This document shows positions 1 to 11,040 of a stretch of DNA of 64,000 bases, piece by piece. This DNA is from Linanthus parryae (Eukaryota; Streptophyta; Magnoliopsida; Ericales; Polemoniaceae). How positions within the stretch are numbered: position 1 is the stretch's first letter; the number at the start of each line of letters is the position of its first letter. The notes below the pieces were generated by a model that was given only the letters and a program-made list of their open reading frames with translations, was not told the origin of the DNA and made no database searches. The position numbers were made by a program, and so were the translations under genes. Where the stretch lies: NCBI GenBank assembly GCA_023055425.1, contig JALGPY010000005.1:5543501-5607500 (forward strand), in the 5' to 3' direction.

Positions 1-329
1 TCCATTGTGCTAACTCGCTTCCAAATACTCCGGCCTTGTAGGTGGACGAATCATCCTCCACCTTCTCGGCCACCCGCAATGCGTATCCCACCATATCGTC
101 AAACATTTACCTCGTTTGAGGTTTCATTCCAACCTTTTAGGTTGTTCTGTAGCAATGCTCCGATGTTTAACTTCCTCATTCTAGGTCGATCTGTAGCAAT
201 GCTCCGATGTTCAGCTTCCTCTGGTGGTGGATTATCAAACTCATATGCTTCTTGATCTTCAGAACTGGTGGTGGTAGTGGTTAGGTTCCTGATTCCCCTC
301 TTGACTAAATTTCACCTCCCTTGTTGCGT

Positions 330-2160
330 TATAGATTCTCAAACAGACAATGCTCACAAAACTCAAGGCTCTTGGGCTTATGACCCCCAAGAAGATCTTC
401 CTTCCAGAAATTTTTTATTCCATGTTCACTGATATGAGCAAACCTCATATGCCATAGTCTCATCAGCTAAATTCCTGAACTTGAGCTGAAGCAACACATG
501 CAGAACATGTGATTGTTGAACCCTGTAAGAACGTAAGAAGTTCCATGCTTAACACCTTTCAGAATCACATCACAGCCTTCGTAGACATGCAATCCTCTAC
601 CTTCACCTTTACAATGAAAACCTTTTTTGTCAAGCACACTCAAAGATATCGGATTCTTTGACATTAGCGGTACATGACTAATGTCCTTCAATGTGCAGAG
701 GCTCCCATCATGTGTTATTAACGCCGGAGTGAATCAGGCGTTTTTGGGAGCAGCAAGAAGCCACGAATAGAAAAGCATAAACTGAGAGCAAACGTCTCTA
801 AGGTTCAAAAATAATTCAATAATTCATAACATATGAAAATCAGTCCACAAGCCAGACTTAAATGGCTGAAAAGTCTAATTATCAAAATATGGTAAAAATC
901 CTAAAATTAATGCTAATAATAATTATAACCTAGTAAAATACTTAGCAAAAAGATATACACAAATTGGGTTAAAATTAACATCCTAATTAATGAAAGAAAT
1001 GTGTCTGAAAATAGAAAACTTATGATTTTGAGATTTAAATTGCCGAGTTTGACCAAATCAGGGTGGTGCCCGTGATCTTTCACGGGTTATTTTTAGAACA
1101 TCGTGTCCGCTCAAAATAATGTATGATTTTTCCCAAATCCAACACCTTTCAATTCTGTCTCTAATTCTGCGTTTTGACTTAAACTGCTTTTCTAAACTTG
1201 ACGAATTAATTCTCCATTTTTCTCCTGCATCAGTTAAGAACCCGATTGAGCTTATTCCAATCACCTTACAGATATAATCGTTTTCCATAGAGACACTATC
1301 CCGTAGGCATGGTTGTAGGAAGTAATCAGCTCTCTGTTTAAACATAAATGGTAAGATTCCTCAGATCAAGGAACCACACATCATAATAATGTGTGTACTT
1401 ATCTGCCAGAAAAATCATCCTCTGAAGTACTTCCACGTTTAGCTACTGATGCTGATCTAGAGTCCTGTTCTTGTTGCTTCTACCTTTCAGGGCAATCCTT
1501 TTTCCAATGCCATTTCTTCTTACAGTAGGCACATATGGCTTCATGTAACTTAGAGCCCGAAACTTTCTAGCCCTTCTTATTGTTCTTGCTTCTTTCGCCA
1601 TCAGCCGGAATCCTGGTTTCATTACCTGATCCAGTAGCCTTATCTTGCATCTACCTGGTTTTAAGAGATGACATAAGTTCTTCCAACATTACAGTCTTTT
1701 TTCCAATGATAAAAGAATACACAAAATTCTCATACAACGGAGGTACAGACACCAACACAATTAAGGTAGCATCCTCATCATTCACCCCTTCATCAATATT
1801 ACACAATTCAAGTAGAATAGCGTTCAACTGATCTAGGTGATCTTCAAGAGCCGTGTCATTATACACGCGCAAACTTCTTGGTTAGAGACTTCGTCATGTA
1901 GAGTCTCTCCAACTTTAAACACAAAGCATCTTCCTGATCAAGATTTGCGACTTTGATGATTAGGTTGTTCGCAATACACAAAATAATCGTTGAGTGAATC
2001 TTCTCCTCCAACGTCAGATACTCAGGGGTGGATGTATCTATGCCCTTTTATTGGACGCCAATGACAACTAAATTGTTTTTCCCGATAAACCTTTAGATCT
2101 TAATCATAGAACCAGACATCGTTCTTGGCAAAAACCTGAAATCGTAGCTCTGATACCAGT
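330..2160 (-). mobile_element. Degenerate Ty1/copia gag-pol remnant
   Basis: Reading leftwards, the pieces lie in copia order. A primer-binding site at 2147-2158 (minus strand TGGTATCAGAGC) matches initiator Met-tRNA. A gag fragment follows at 1872-1651. A CCHC zinc knuckle (CAYCKKKWHWKKDC) lies near 1540-1490. A protease-region piece (ENDYICKVIGISSI) lies near 1290-1240. Then come the HVPLMSKNPISL stretch at 691-467 and a GAG-pre-integrase stretch near 470-330 (HISEHG, LEFCEHC). Stops and frame changes separate the pieces, and about 500 bp between 720 and 1230 does not fit, probably an insertion. No integrase or reverse transcriptase is seen. The LTR should lie above 2160, but its outer end is not clear. 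The element is inactive. Confidence 0.8.
2147..2158 (-). other. copia primer-binding site
   Basis: The minus strand reads TGGTATCAGAGC, the usual Ty1/copia site complementary to the 3' end of initiator Met-tRNA. It lies just inside the expected 5' LTR end and fixes the orientation of the remnant to its left. Confidence 0.8.
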
Positions 2161-2640
2161 GTGTTTCAACAAGAGTGTGAACAAGAATGACAAAATACCT
2201 AACTAACACGGATTTAACGTGGTTCATAATCGATCATGTTAGCTATGTCCATGACAGAAAATATTTAGGGTAAGTTTGATTTTCTAGAATTAGCGATATT
2301 AATTGGTATTGGACGAAATATTGCCCAGGTATTAGTTAATACTGTGTTTGGTTGTTCAGGACTAATTTTAATACCAGTACTAAATCACACTACTAATAGT
2401 ACCCTAAAAAACGAGCATCCAGAACAAGGAAACCCCAATCAAACTCGTGCAAGCTGAATTGACATGAGATAACTCACACGAGTACCTGCTGGGACTGTAC
2501 TGATTCATAGAACCCAACACGGAGGAACCAATAAAATTACACGGCTAGAAACCCGAATCATTTTGTACATATTGGGAAACTTATTTATGTTGACACACTA
2601 ACCTACTTTAATTATCATGATCATAAGGGGTTGCAACTAA

Positions 2641-3064
2641 GTGCATGTTTGGCATCTCTGTTTTTAATCAAATTTGATTAAAAAACAGGGTTGTTTTTTT
2701 AAACCCATTTGGTACACCTGTTTTTTTGTCTGTTTAAAAACAAAAACATGCTGAAAACAACTGTTTAAAAAAGCAGCAAATGTGGTGTTTTTTTTTGTGT
2801 TTCTTTCATACTATTGGCGTTGAAAGACATTTCAACTATGATTTGATGCAACAAATATCAAATATATGTCGGTATTGTACGTAAAAATGACATTTAAGCA
2901 AATTAACATTGAAATTTAGTAATGTTGCCAAACGTGTTTTTAATTTTAAACACTGTTTATAAACGGATACCAAACAATTTTTTGATTCTGTTTTTAAACG
3001 TGTTTTTTCGGTACGTTTTTTTCCCACTGTTTTTCTTGTTTTTAAACGGATATCAAACAAGCTC
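2641..3064. mobile_element. Tourist-like MITE abutting the P450 3' end
   Basis: This 424-bp AT-rich non-coding element starts GTGCATGTTTGGCATC and ends GATATCAAACAAGCTC, imperfect inverted ends. It is flanked by TAA on both sides (2638-2640 and 3065-3067). Poly-T/poly-A-rich interior with repeated TTTAAAC motifs is shared with copies at about 27676 and 33829 and a fragment at 33062. The 3-bp duplication and end sequence suggest the PIF/Harbinger (Tourist) group. It lies inside the end of the P450 reading frame. Confidence 0.75.
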
Positions 3065-3684
3065 TAAGTACAAGTCTCTTTTCCTCCCAGCATTTATTCC
3101 AAATGCCTCATTCATGTCTAGTTCATTTGGTATGATCCCATCTGGAAGTCGCCAATTGAAGTGGTAAAAAAGTTGAGAAAGTGCAAATTCCACACCTGCA
3201 ATACCAAAAGACACCCCTAGACATACCCTCCTCCCCGCCCCGAATGGGAGATAATGGAATTGATTTCTGGTGTAGCCAACATTACTGTCGCCATCAAATC
3301 TCTCAGGTTGGAAGCTCTCAGTATTTTTCCTTGAATTGGGATCTCTTCCTATAGCCCATACATTGACGACAACCAAGGTCTTTACGGGTATGTTATAACA
3401 TTCATCCCTCGATTCTCTTGGAAGTAGTAGTGGATTAGGAGGGTGCAGCCTTAGAGTCTCTTTGATTACCATCTTCAAATAATTCAATCCTTGGACATCA
3501 CTTTGATCAATGGTTTTCTTTCCCTCTTTCATTGCGGCCTCTCTCGCTTCTGTTTGCGCCTTCTTCATAAGTTTCGATTTCCTCGTCAGTTCAGACATTG
3601 CCCATCCTATTGTGGTTGATGAAGTCTCCGTACCTCCGCTAAACACGTCAAGCACATGTGATGAAATATAATTTAGGACACCAA
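3053..3684 (-). pseudogene. CYP71-type cytochrome P450, C-terminal exon only
   Basis: This exon codes for the C-terminal 200 or so residues of a microsomal P450, a haem monooxygenase. It has the I-helix oxygen-binding motif (SGGTETSS), the K-helix ExxR (ETLR), the PERF-type motif (QPERF) and the haem-cysteine loop FGAGRRVCLG. All key residues of this half are intact. It most resembles the CYP71D/CYP726 group, which often acts on terpenoids; that is a family-level impression. The N-terminal exon is absent. Beyond 3850 on its 5' side lies the inverted CPS copy. An open frame reaches 3684, where minus-strand AAG could be a splice acceptor. The 3' end is abnormal: after DLYL the last three residues and the stop come from the MITE, and about ten usual C-terminal residues are missing. 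It is either a truncated pseudogene or the 3' exon of a chimeric gene. Confidence 0.75.
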
Positions 3685-3960
3685 CTTAAAAAGTGGTCAC
3701 CTTGGACATTTTGTCTATCATCCAGATGATATACGTAGATGTTTGGAGAAATAAGAATGAAGGACGTACAAGATCTATCACATACAGATCTACAACATGA
3801 ATTATAGCGGAAGATTCATGTGTTTACCTTGTCTTCCTTAGCTCCTAATAATCTGGATGCTTAACATGAATTATACACACCATTAATTCAAAATTTACTC
3901 AAAATTTACTCAATTATGTCATCCCACTTAATCACTAATCTTCTTTCACTATTCTCGTAC

Positions 3961-4253
3961 CTTCAGTAACAGGTTTGGAGATGGCTCTGCATCGAAGACG
4001 AACACCAAAAGCGGTGGTCGCGACACCTTCAAGTAGGGTGAAATTTAAATATTAGGAGAATCGCGTGTAACATAAGAAAAATGTATTCGAATAAGACCTC
4101 TGAGAAAGTCATAAGGAAATATAATTGTGTAGTGAAGTGGAACTTACCCGAGAAAGGTTTGGCGGTGGCCGGAGAGAGGAGGGAGTTGTCGGCGGAGATG
4201 GTGGTGGTGGGTGACCGGAGGTGGAGGAGGGCGGTGGTGGAATGAGAAGACAT
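3961..4253 (-). pseudogene. Truncated CPS copy: transit peptide exons 1-2
   Basis: On the minus strand this is an identical copy of the first two CPS exons: exon 1 at 4253-4148 (35 codons plus one base) and exon 2 at 4026-3961. It keeps both splice donors (GTAAGT and GTACGA). Translation gives the Ser/Thr-rich plastid targeting region only; no cyclase domain follows. The next coding sequence in the same direction is the P450 exon at 3684-3053. Alone it is a gene fragment; with its full promoter it may still be transcribed. Confidence 0.85.
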
Positions 4254-6380
4254 GGATAATTTGATGAGTGAGGAGGGAGTGAAGGAGGGAAAGAGATAGA
4301 GGGGGTTTTTAAAAGAAGAGAGGGAAGAGGAAGAGGACAGAAACAGCTCCCCAGGAGATTCCCGTCAATGAATGCATGGGATCATCCAAATGTATATCAA
4401 CAACATAAGGGTGCTTATGTCCTTTTCCTTCTTGGTCTTTTTTTACCAAAATGTTATCTATTTCAATTTCTTTTCCTTTTCTTTATGAAAGAGAGAAAAG
4501 GAAAATAATGAGTGGAAGACTTTCTGGATCGATATTGGGTAGCCTGTAGAGCATCACGTCATCTGATATACTGTGTCCAAACTAATAGTACTCATAAGAT
4601 TCCTGTTACATGGACAAAAAATATGTAATGTGTAAGTTTTTGTTCATAATTCTGTTTAGAATCTTCAATAAATGATGTATACAATAACAAGATGAAAGTA
4701 AATTCTCTTATGAACAACACACGAATTATAACCGAGTAAATTAGTGATGAGAGAATTCATCAAAGACAAACGACTTATAATTATAACTGAGTCAACTAGG
4801 CTTTGCTCCGCACAAATACTACAAACAAGGGAAACAAAGGATGATACTAAAGGTCAAAACAGAATTAATATAAATATATACAGAATTAGCTAATTAAGAG
4901 TGATTCAAACAGTTGTTGAGTTTAAAACAAAATCTTTAAACAGTTGTTGGGATGGTTATTTGTGGCCAGACTTTACCCCAAGTTACGAATTCTAACAAAC
5001 AAAATAATGGGATGCGATTCACGCGGTTATTATTGTACGTTAGGAAACCAAACATTTTTTTTTACTATGGCTTTAAGTGAAGCACACACGACGCAAAAAT
5101 TTACCATGATTCAAGACTTGCGATGTCGTCAAATTGAAATTTGACATTTCCAAATTTGATAATAATCACACCCATGATTTCTTTCACACCTAACGAACTG
5201 GGAAACCTGATAGAAGACCACCAAAATCACACCCATGATTTCTTTCACACCTACCGAACTGGGACACCACGAAAGAAAAGAAGACAACCTAAATGACACA
5301 TGATACATTATAATCCATGAGCAGAGACTATTTAGCTTTAACATGCCTCCTGAGGTGTAGCAACTTGCAAGTCATAACCACTAAATTAACAAATTTAGAA
5401 CACCAATAACAGAAGAAGAAAAAGAACTTAAGAACACGTGATATAAAAAGAAAAATCCCATAGAAATGCAATATATTTCGACATCATTTTGGCCGTTTTA
5501 TATTAATTTCACAGAGTGGAAGTTCATTGTAGCGTGTCGGACAAATTTCACAACGATAATTCTGTTATTTTAACTGTTAGCGCGCCAATATTTGAAAAAC
5601 GTTCTGTGGATGAATAAAGGAAAGAGCACGAACCTGCTCGTTTTGCTTTAAGACTGATGTCCCAAGAGCGAGTTGCCTTCTCACTCAACATGGTGATTCA
5701 AGGCACACGGGTGGATTTTGCTTTCTGAGATATCGAGATAAAAGGAAATATAGTTTTATATAGATAAGTAAGGAGTATGGGTTCTATTGAAACTTATTTG
5801 GTCGAATTTAAAAACAGCACAAACTATGGATGTAATTTATTGAGGTTCATTAATGAATAAAATTAGGTACATACATGTACTATTTTAATTTAGAATGTAA
5901 TTTGATGGTCCATTAATTAGTTTCCATATGTGCTCTTACCGCCGTATAACATTTTATGCCTGTGGTTATTGCGTATTCGTTTGAGCTGTAAGGATGTTTT
6001 GACTCGAACCATTAAATCCTTTCTATTATGAAAAGTTTTTGAAATTTTTTTGGAAAGAAAAACTTCAGTTTTTTTTTCAAAAGCTTAATTGCTGATTGCA
6101 TGCCCCCGATATCTTATAGTTGCTTGATTGCAATTCCCATTTTAAAAATAATTGATGGCAACCTCCATTTGTAATTAAGACACATAATAGAAGTCTACCA
6201 CACCACTTCCTCTTCAACCTACCTCTCGACCCTACTATTATTATGCCTTCGCAATGTTACGAACAGATCCGTTCTGTCAAGAGCGAATGCTCGCGACCCC
6301 AACTTCGCCTCCAACCGCATAGCTATTCTTGTCCTAGAAAGCTTGCATCTAATTCCAATTTCGAATCTTGGGTCAATCAC
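4254..6380 (-). promoter_or_regulatory. Duplicate CPS upstream region, pointing left
   Basis: This is the mirror copy of the 2.1 kb in front of the intact CPS gene, including the leader and the TTTTAAAAACC stretch just upstream of the ATG. If the original drives CPS, this copy has the same cis elements and would transcribe leftwards through CPS exons 1-2 towards the P450 exon. A stretch near 6065-6190 resembles the ends of the MULE-like element at 11041. Promoter activity is inferred from position. Confidence 0.55.
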
Positions 6381-8597
6381 AAGTAATATATCCTCCCAAA
6401 ACTAAATTAAATATGAAACGGTCCTATGCTCTCCGCGAAAAAATTATGAGAACTATTAAGCGTTCATGAACTCACACTAATCTCGTTCCCTTCTCTTATA
6501 TGAAAATCTGGAAGTTTCCTTGCCTGCTTGGTTACAAGGCTCTATTCTAAATATACCATATATAAGAGACCAAAAGTCGTCGGGACGTCTTCATCAGATA
6601 GTTGATCTTCAAAACAATGAACTTAGAGCTTAAGAAATAGCCGTTGGTAGCGGTACTCCATACGGTTTCTAGTTAGCACAACCATACAAAAATCAAAGTG
6701 CATTTATTTAATAAAATCGGAGAAAACCCTCCAACAAACGTTTGAAATAATGAAAATGATTTTCCTCAAAATAAAAATAAAAATAATGAAAATGACATTG
6801 TCTAAATTCTGAATAAAATGATTTCTAGATAAATGAAATACTTCCTAACTGCCTGATCCTAATCTTCGGCTTACGTGTGCATGTTCCCCCACTTTATTCA
6901 TAACCTGCGGGTTTTTAAATGGTAAAAGCCGACACAGTAAAAATGTGTCAATAGAAACTGAGTAAGTATATATCACAACATGTCAAACAGAGTTTTGGGC
7001 TAACACAAAAAGATAACCAGTAACCACATTTTAATCGTTTATTTGGTTGAGGCGTAGCTTACGAGCCCCAACAGATACAATGTAGACAGAGAGGTCACGA
7101 TGCAATAAATAATAAAATAAGAGTTCTTTTTGGGATATCACAGTCCATTCCAATTCACCCCGGACGTTAGTTGATAGCACAACGCTATCCCGCCTAAACC
7201 ATACTAATGAGACCTTAAGTGCCGACACCCCTATACAGTAATGACCTACACATGCATAGGTAGTACTCATAGTTTCCACATCTTTGATAAAAATGGGTAT
7301 GAACCCTAAGGAGGATCGTCTTATGTGCGCTCTGGCCGTAGCCTTCACAACATCTACACCGCCCTAATTCCATTATCGTATTTTCACCATATCACATGAT
7401 CATTATAGTAACCACAAGTAACTGCATACTTTCCAAAGAGATATTTGCAAGAGAGACTTCAAATTTAAGAATTAAAATAGTTGCACGATACACATTTAAC
7501 ACACGCCAAACACATTTTGATGGTTGAAGGTGTTGTGCATATAAACTTACTTGGATAGAAGAGACATCGTCACACGAAAGCAAGCACGCAACTACTCGTA
7601 GTACGGGTCCTCAATGAACTCGCCTCCTACGGACTCGAAATCTACAAATAATTATTCCTAATCAACACACAGCTATCAAAACGATAGTGCACACAAGTCC
7701 TATGTGCAAATGTATATAATTCCTCCTTATCAATTTCCCAAAATTTACTAGAGTAAGAATACGACTTCTTATTATTAAAACAATACAATTCATATGAGTT
7801 CTTATTATTATAAAAAATCATAATATTATAATTATATAAATATAACTTATAAGGTAATCAAAATTTTACCAATATCATTATTATTTTAGAATAAATAAAT
7901 TTAATAAATATTTAACTAACAAAGAATATTATTTTACCAAAACTTAATAGTGTAAAACATATAATCATTATAGTTTTGACACCCAAAAAAAAGTATGGAA
8001 ACCACTTTCAGAAAGTACAACCACACCCCCCTAAGATTTGGTAAACGACGACATGCACCCCCAAAATTTCAGATCATGCAAAACAACCCCAATAGATTAC
8101 AACTGTTTTCATTCCAACTTCCTACACAATTCTCATTGTACCATCTTCTAATAACACCCCACAACCCAAAGCAATGGATTTACAAGGAAACGTGGCGAAA
8201 TTGAAACAAAACGAGTTCGGTGGTTTACCGGAAGAAGGAACGGGGCGGAGACGATGGCGGCGCATGGCGGAAAGGGGCGGCGAACGGCGGGGCAGAGTCC
8301 AGTGGCGTCGTCCGATTATTCTCCGTCGGACTTGGGCTTCAGCTGGGTTGTCGGCGCGCACAGCAGAGAGAGAATGGAGCAATGGTTAGAGAGAGAGGGT
8401 GTGAATTTCTAGGTTCTCAAAGGAGGTTTTTATAGGCTACGTGAGGAGAATTGGACCGGAAAGAGGAAACCGACGGAGGAGGTTTCGGGTTTGAACCGAA
8501 ATGAAAAATTGGCGGAAGTCATCCCGAGTATGGGTCGAATTCGACTTGGGGTGCGATAAGGAGTGAACTTGGCCGAAATTCCGGCATATGTAGTGGC
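6381..8597. other. Spacer of the inverted repeat, part 1: no gene recognised
   Basis: This is AT-rich DNA with only short ORFs. The longest, 7348-7031 minus, matches nothing I know. The right part, from about 7980 to 8597, with GC-richer sequence around 8170-8400, probably belongs to the LTR remnant that continues beyond the hAT insertion. No tRNA or intact gene was seen. Confidence 0.5.
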
Positions 8598-8605
8598 GTT
8601 TGGAG

Positions 8606-9428
8606 GCAGGGTCGTCTCTAGACTTTTGGAGGCCTCAGGCGGAACTTCGAAATTGGACCTTCACTTACATGGACAATAGTATGTTTTTTAGCATCTTTTG
8701 TAAAATTCGCCTTTACTCGATTTATACATTTAACTTTCGTGAACAAAAGAAACTCGACATAATAACCTTCTAAAATTTAATTTGTATTTGGTAAAAGTGA
8801 CATGAAAATAATCATACCAACAACCTACTGAATTTGGGAATATAAGTAATTCATTCTTCTTCTTTGAATGAACGAAAATGTCATCAAGATTAAGAGGGTT
8901 TTATTGAATTATATAAAGAATAAACTATATCAAATAGTATAATTTTAGCATGTAGGGTGGTAGCTCAAGTGGTAGAGCGTTGGGTTCCGGGTTCAAATCC
9001 GGTTGACGACAAAATAATTTATCAGAAAAAAACGACAAAACTATTTCTCAAAAAAAATAGTGTAATATTAGTAAGAAAAATATAACACTTTTTTATTTAG
9101 AAAGGTAACAATTACTCTAACTAAACAAATCACACCTCAAGCTCAAAATGTTCAACGGTTGAGGACCCTCTCACTCTCTACTTTAACATATTTCAAAATT
9201 ATGTAAAATATATTCATTCCCTAAAAAGTGTTGTCCCTTTTCTTTAGAAAAAGAAAACAAAAAAGGTGTCTCCTAATTTCTCTCTCCTTTCACAACTCAC
9301 AAAGCATTCTCTCCTACCTACCAGTGATTCATACATGTAGTAATATGTAACTACTTCCTATTTTGAGGCCTAAAATTTGTGGAGGCATTAGGCAATTGCC
9401 TAACTTGCCTATAAGTTGAGCCGACCAT
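8606..9428. mobile_element. Non-autonomous hAT element with exact 8-bp target duplication
   Basis: The 823-bp element is flanked by the identical octamer GTTTGGAG (8598-8605 and 9429-9436), the hallmark hAT duplication length. The left end reads GCAGGGTCGTCTCTAG; the right end, inverted, reads ATGGTCGGCTCAACTT. They share GGTCG and CTC. Further in, both ends carry GGAGGC-type motifs. No transposase is present. A tRNA-like segment lies inside at about 8955-9010. Confidence 0.8.
8955..9010 (+). repeat. tRNA-like segment (possible SINE head) inside the hAT element
   Basis: The sequence contains an A-box-like TAGCTCAAGTGG and a B-box-like GGTTCAAATCC, the internal RNA polymerase III promoter elements of tRNA genes and tRNA-derived SINEs. 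The boxes are too close for a full tRNA, and there is no anticodon arm or acceptor pairing. It is therefore a fragment, not a working tRNA gene. Confidence 0.5.
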
Positions 9429-9832
9429 GTTTGGAGGAAGAAACAGAGAAGTAGTGTTGTAGGTGGCGGAGACGGAGAGGAGTTTCTCCTGCTCGTTGAG
9501 GGGGAAGAAGATGATGAGTGGAGTGCTATGGTGTGGCACTCCCACGGGTCTTTGCGGTGGCTGGTTCCATAAAAATTAATTAAAACGTCTCGTTTTGGTC
9601 ACGTCAAAACTTTATACGACACGTAATTTTTAATAACTAAAACACTTAGGTAACTACTATACTTTTAACTAAAAATATATAAAGAAATTTATTTTTCTAA
9701 CAAAATATAATATATAAATAAAACAAAACCCTTTAATAAAACCAAATTACTTTTTATAAATCCTAATAACGACCCAAAACATTCGCTTAACTAAAAAAAT
9801 ACCTCCAAAATACCGGGGTATTACACTCCATC

Positions 9833-11031
9833 TCTTGGCTAATAAGAATATCTATTAGTAAGATTATTTGGGTTATTTTCTAAAAAAAAAGATTATTTGG
9901 GTTATAAACAAAATGGTAGAAGGCTTACAAAGGCTGTTTATAGCTCGACTGATAAGGAGAGTTATAGCTCGACCCCTATGGATTTAATCCAGTTTAGAGA
10001 TAGGTGAAATTCCACCTACAATTTTGGGTGAGCGCTCCCTTCCGAAGAGAAGAGGCCAAAGATGCCCTAATGGCCCAAAAGGGCAGAACCCGTGTCTAAT
10101 TCTCAGCATCGGTTGGCTTCTTCTTAAAGGTCTCGAAAGTTCAGGAATTGCTGCTAGCTCATTGAAATTAAATTTTTTCTAAATGGAGGGTATAATTGTC
10201 CACTCAGAAATTATGCTTTTTTTTAAGGAAGCATCATAATGTTAATTAAACAACAAGAGAATTACATGAAAACAGATCGCGCTACCAACTTATAATCTTA
10301 GCGACCAAAACATAAAAAACAACAAGAGTAAAAAACAAAGAAAATAAAAGAATAAAGGGCCATTTGTTGTCGATAGACGAAGAAGACGCGACGAGCCATG
10401 ACAATACATCTTGATTTGTTTTCATGATTGATGATCGGGCTAGAACCTTTGTACTCGAAGCCGAAGTAGCTCCATGTGATGGGGTCTGGAAAGGAAGGAG
10501 GATTGGGGGAGTGGAGGCAACTCGGACATCAAGCGTGCCGAGGACTGGCGTTTTGTGAACCAAGTGGTTGGATGGACAAGACACCCAGTTATGTTGAGTT
10601 CGAACAAAGCCATGGATGCCGTTAGGCACAATAGAAGCATTCAAAAGCTTCGTTTGATGAGTTTGCCATTTGATAGTTGCATTCGAGCAGACATGTCAAA
10701 CAAAATCAATAAATTAATCCTTCAACCACGTAGCTCGCTAGACACCAAAGCGGTGACGAACGCAAAGAGAACCAAATGGAAACTGATCAGGGAGGAGCAG
10801 TTGGCATGTCAGCAACTCCTCAGCATGGGGAACAACCGAAAACTGTACTTACCCAAAGGGGACATAAATTAGGCTGCTCGAACTGTCCCACGTCTAGACA
10901 ATTCCTGCTTATGGTCATCATGTTTGTTTGGAGATTGTTTTGGAACAACCTCCGAAGAACCCCAATTTACCGAAACTATCACATTGCAACCTCCAGTTCT
11001 AAAACTAGCTGATTGCATCCCCCATTTGCAG
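9833..11031. other. Spacer of the inverted repeat, part 2: no gene recognised
   Basis: The region holds short ORFs only. The frame at 10644-10282 (minus, 120 codons) ends in a hydrophobic stretch (WPFILLFSLFFTLVVFYVL), but I do not recognise it and it lacks gene context. Sequence near 10960-11030 (cattgcaacctccag, catcccccatttgca) is a partial copy of the ends of the MULE-like element that starts at 11041, suggesting nested insertions. Confidence 0.45.
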
Positions 11032-11040
11032 ATAAAGAAA

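Larger units (their letters stand above)
3851..6380 (-). repeat. Left arm of 2,530-bp inverted repeat (CPS promoter and exons 1-2 copy)
   Basis: This arm is the reverse complement of 13154-15683 over its whole length, with no indel. The only difference I found by eye is T at 6257 against G at 13277 (A expected). It carries the CPS upstream region (about 6380-4254), the ATG at 4253, exon 1, intron 1, exon 2 and the start of intron 2. The exact match over non-coding DNA means the copy is very recent. Outside 3851 and 6380 similarity stops abruptly. Confidence 0.95.
8598..9832 (-). mobile_element. Ty3/gypsy-like LTR remnant split by a hAT element
   Basis: The plus strand ends CCGGGGTATTACA at about 9832, so the minus strand begins TGTAATACCCCGG, a start typical of plant Ty3/gypsy (Tekay/Del-type) LTRs. 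The left limit is not clear and may reach about 8000. The hAT element at 8606-9428 is inserted in it. No gag-pol is present, so this is a solo or broken LTR. Confidence 0.5.

Noticed and set aside
4029..4253. Independent small secreted or transit-peptide gene on the minus strand
   Set aside because: It is the mirrored CPS exon 1 plus intron read-through, not a separate gene.
7031..7348. 105-codon minus ORF as a possible gene
   Set aside because: No recognisable family or domain, no splice context, and AT-rich transposon-laden spacer around it; treated as chance.
8955..9010. Functional tRNA gene
   Set aside because: A- and B-box-like sequences are present, but the spacing is too short, and there is no anticodon arm or acceptor stem.
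10282..10644. 120-codon minus ORF with hydrophobic C-terminus as a possible membrane protein
   Set aside because: No signal for a gene other than the frame; overlapping frames of similar length exist; not recognised.
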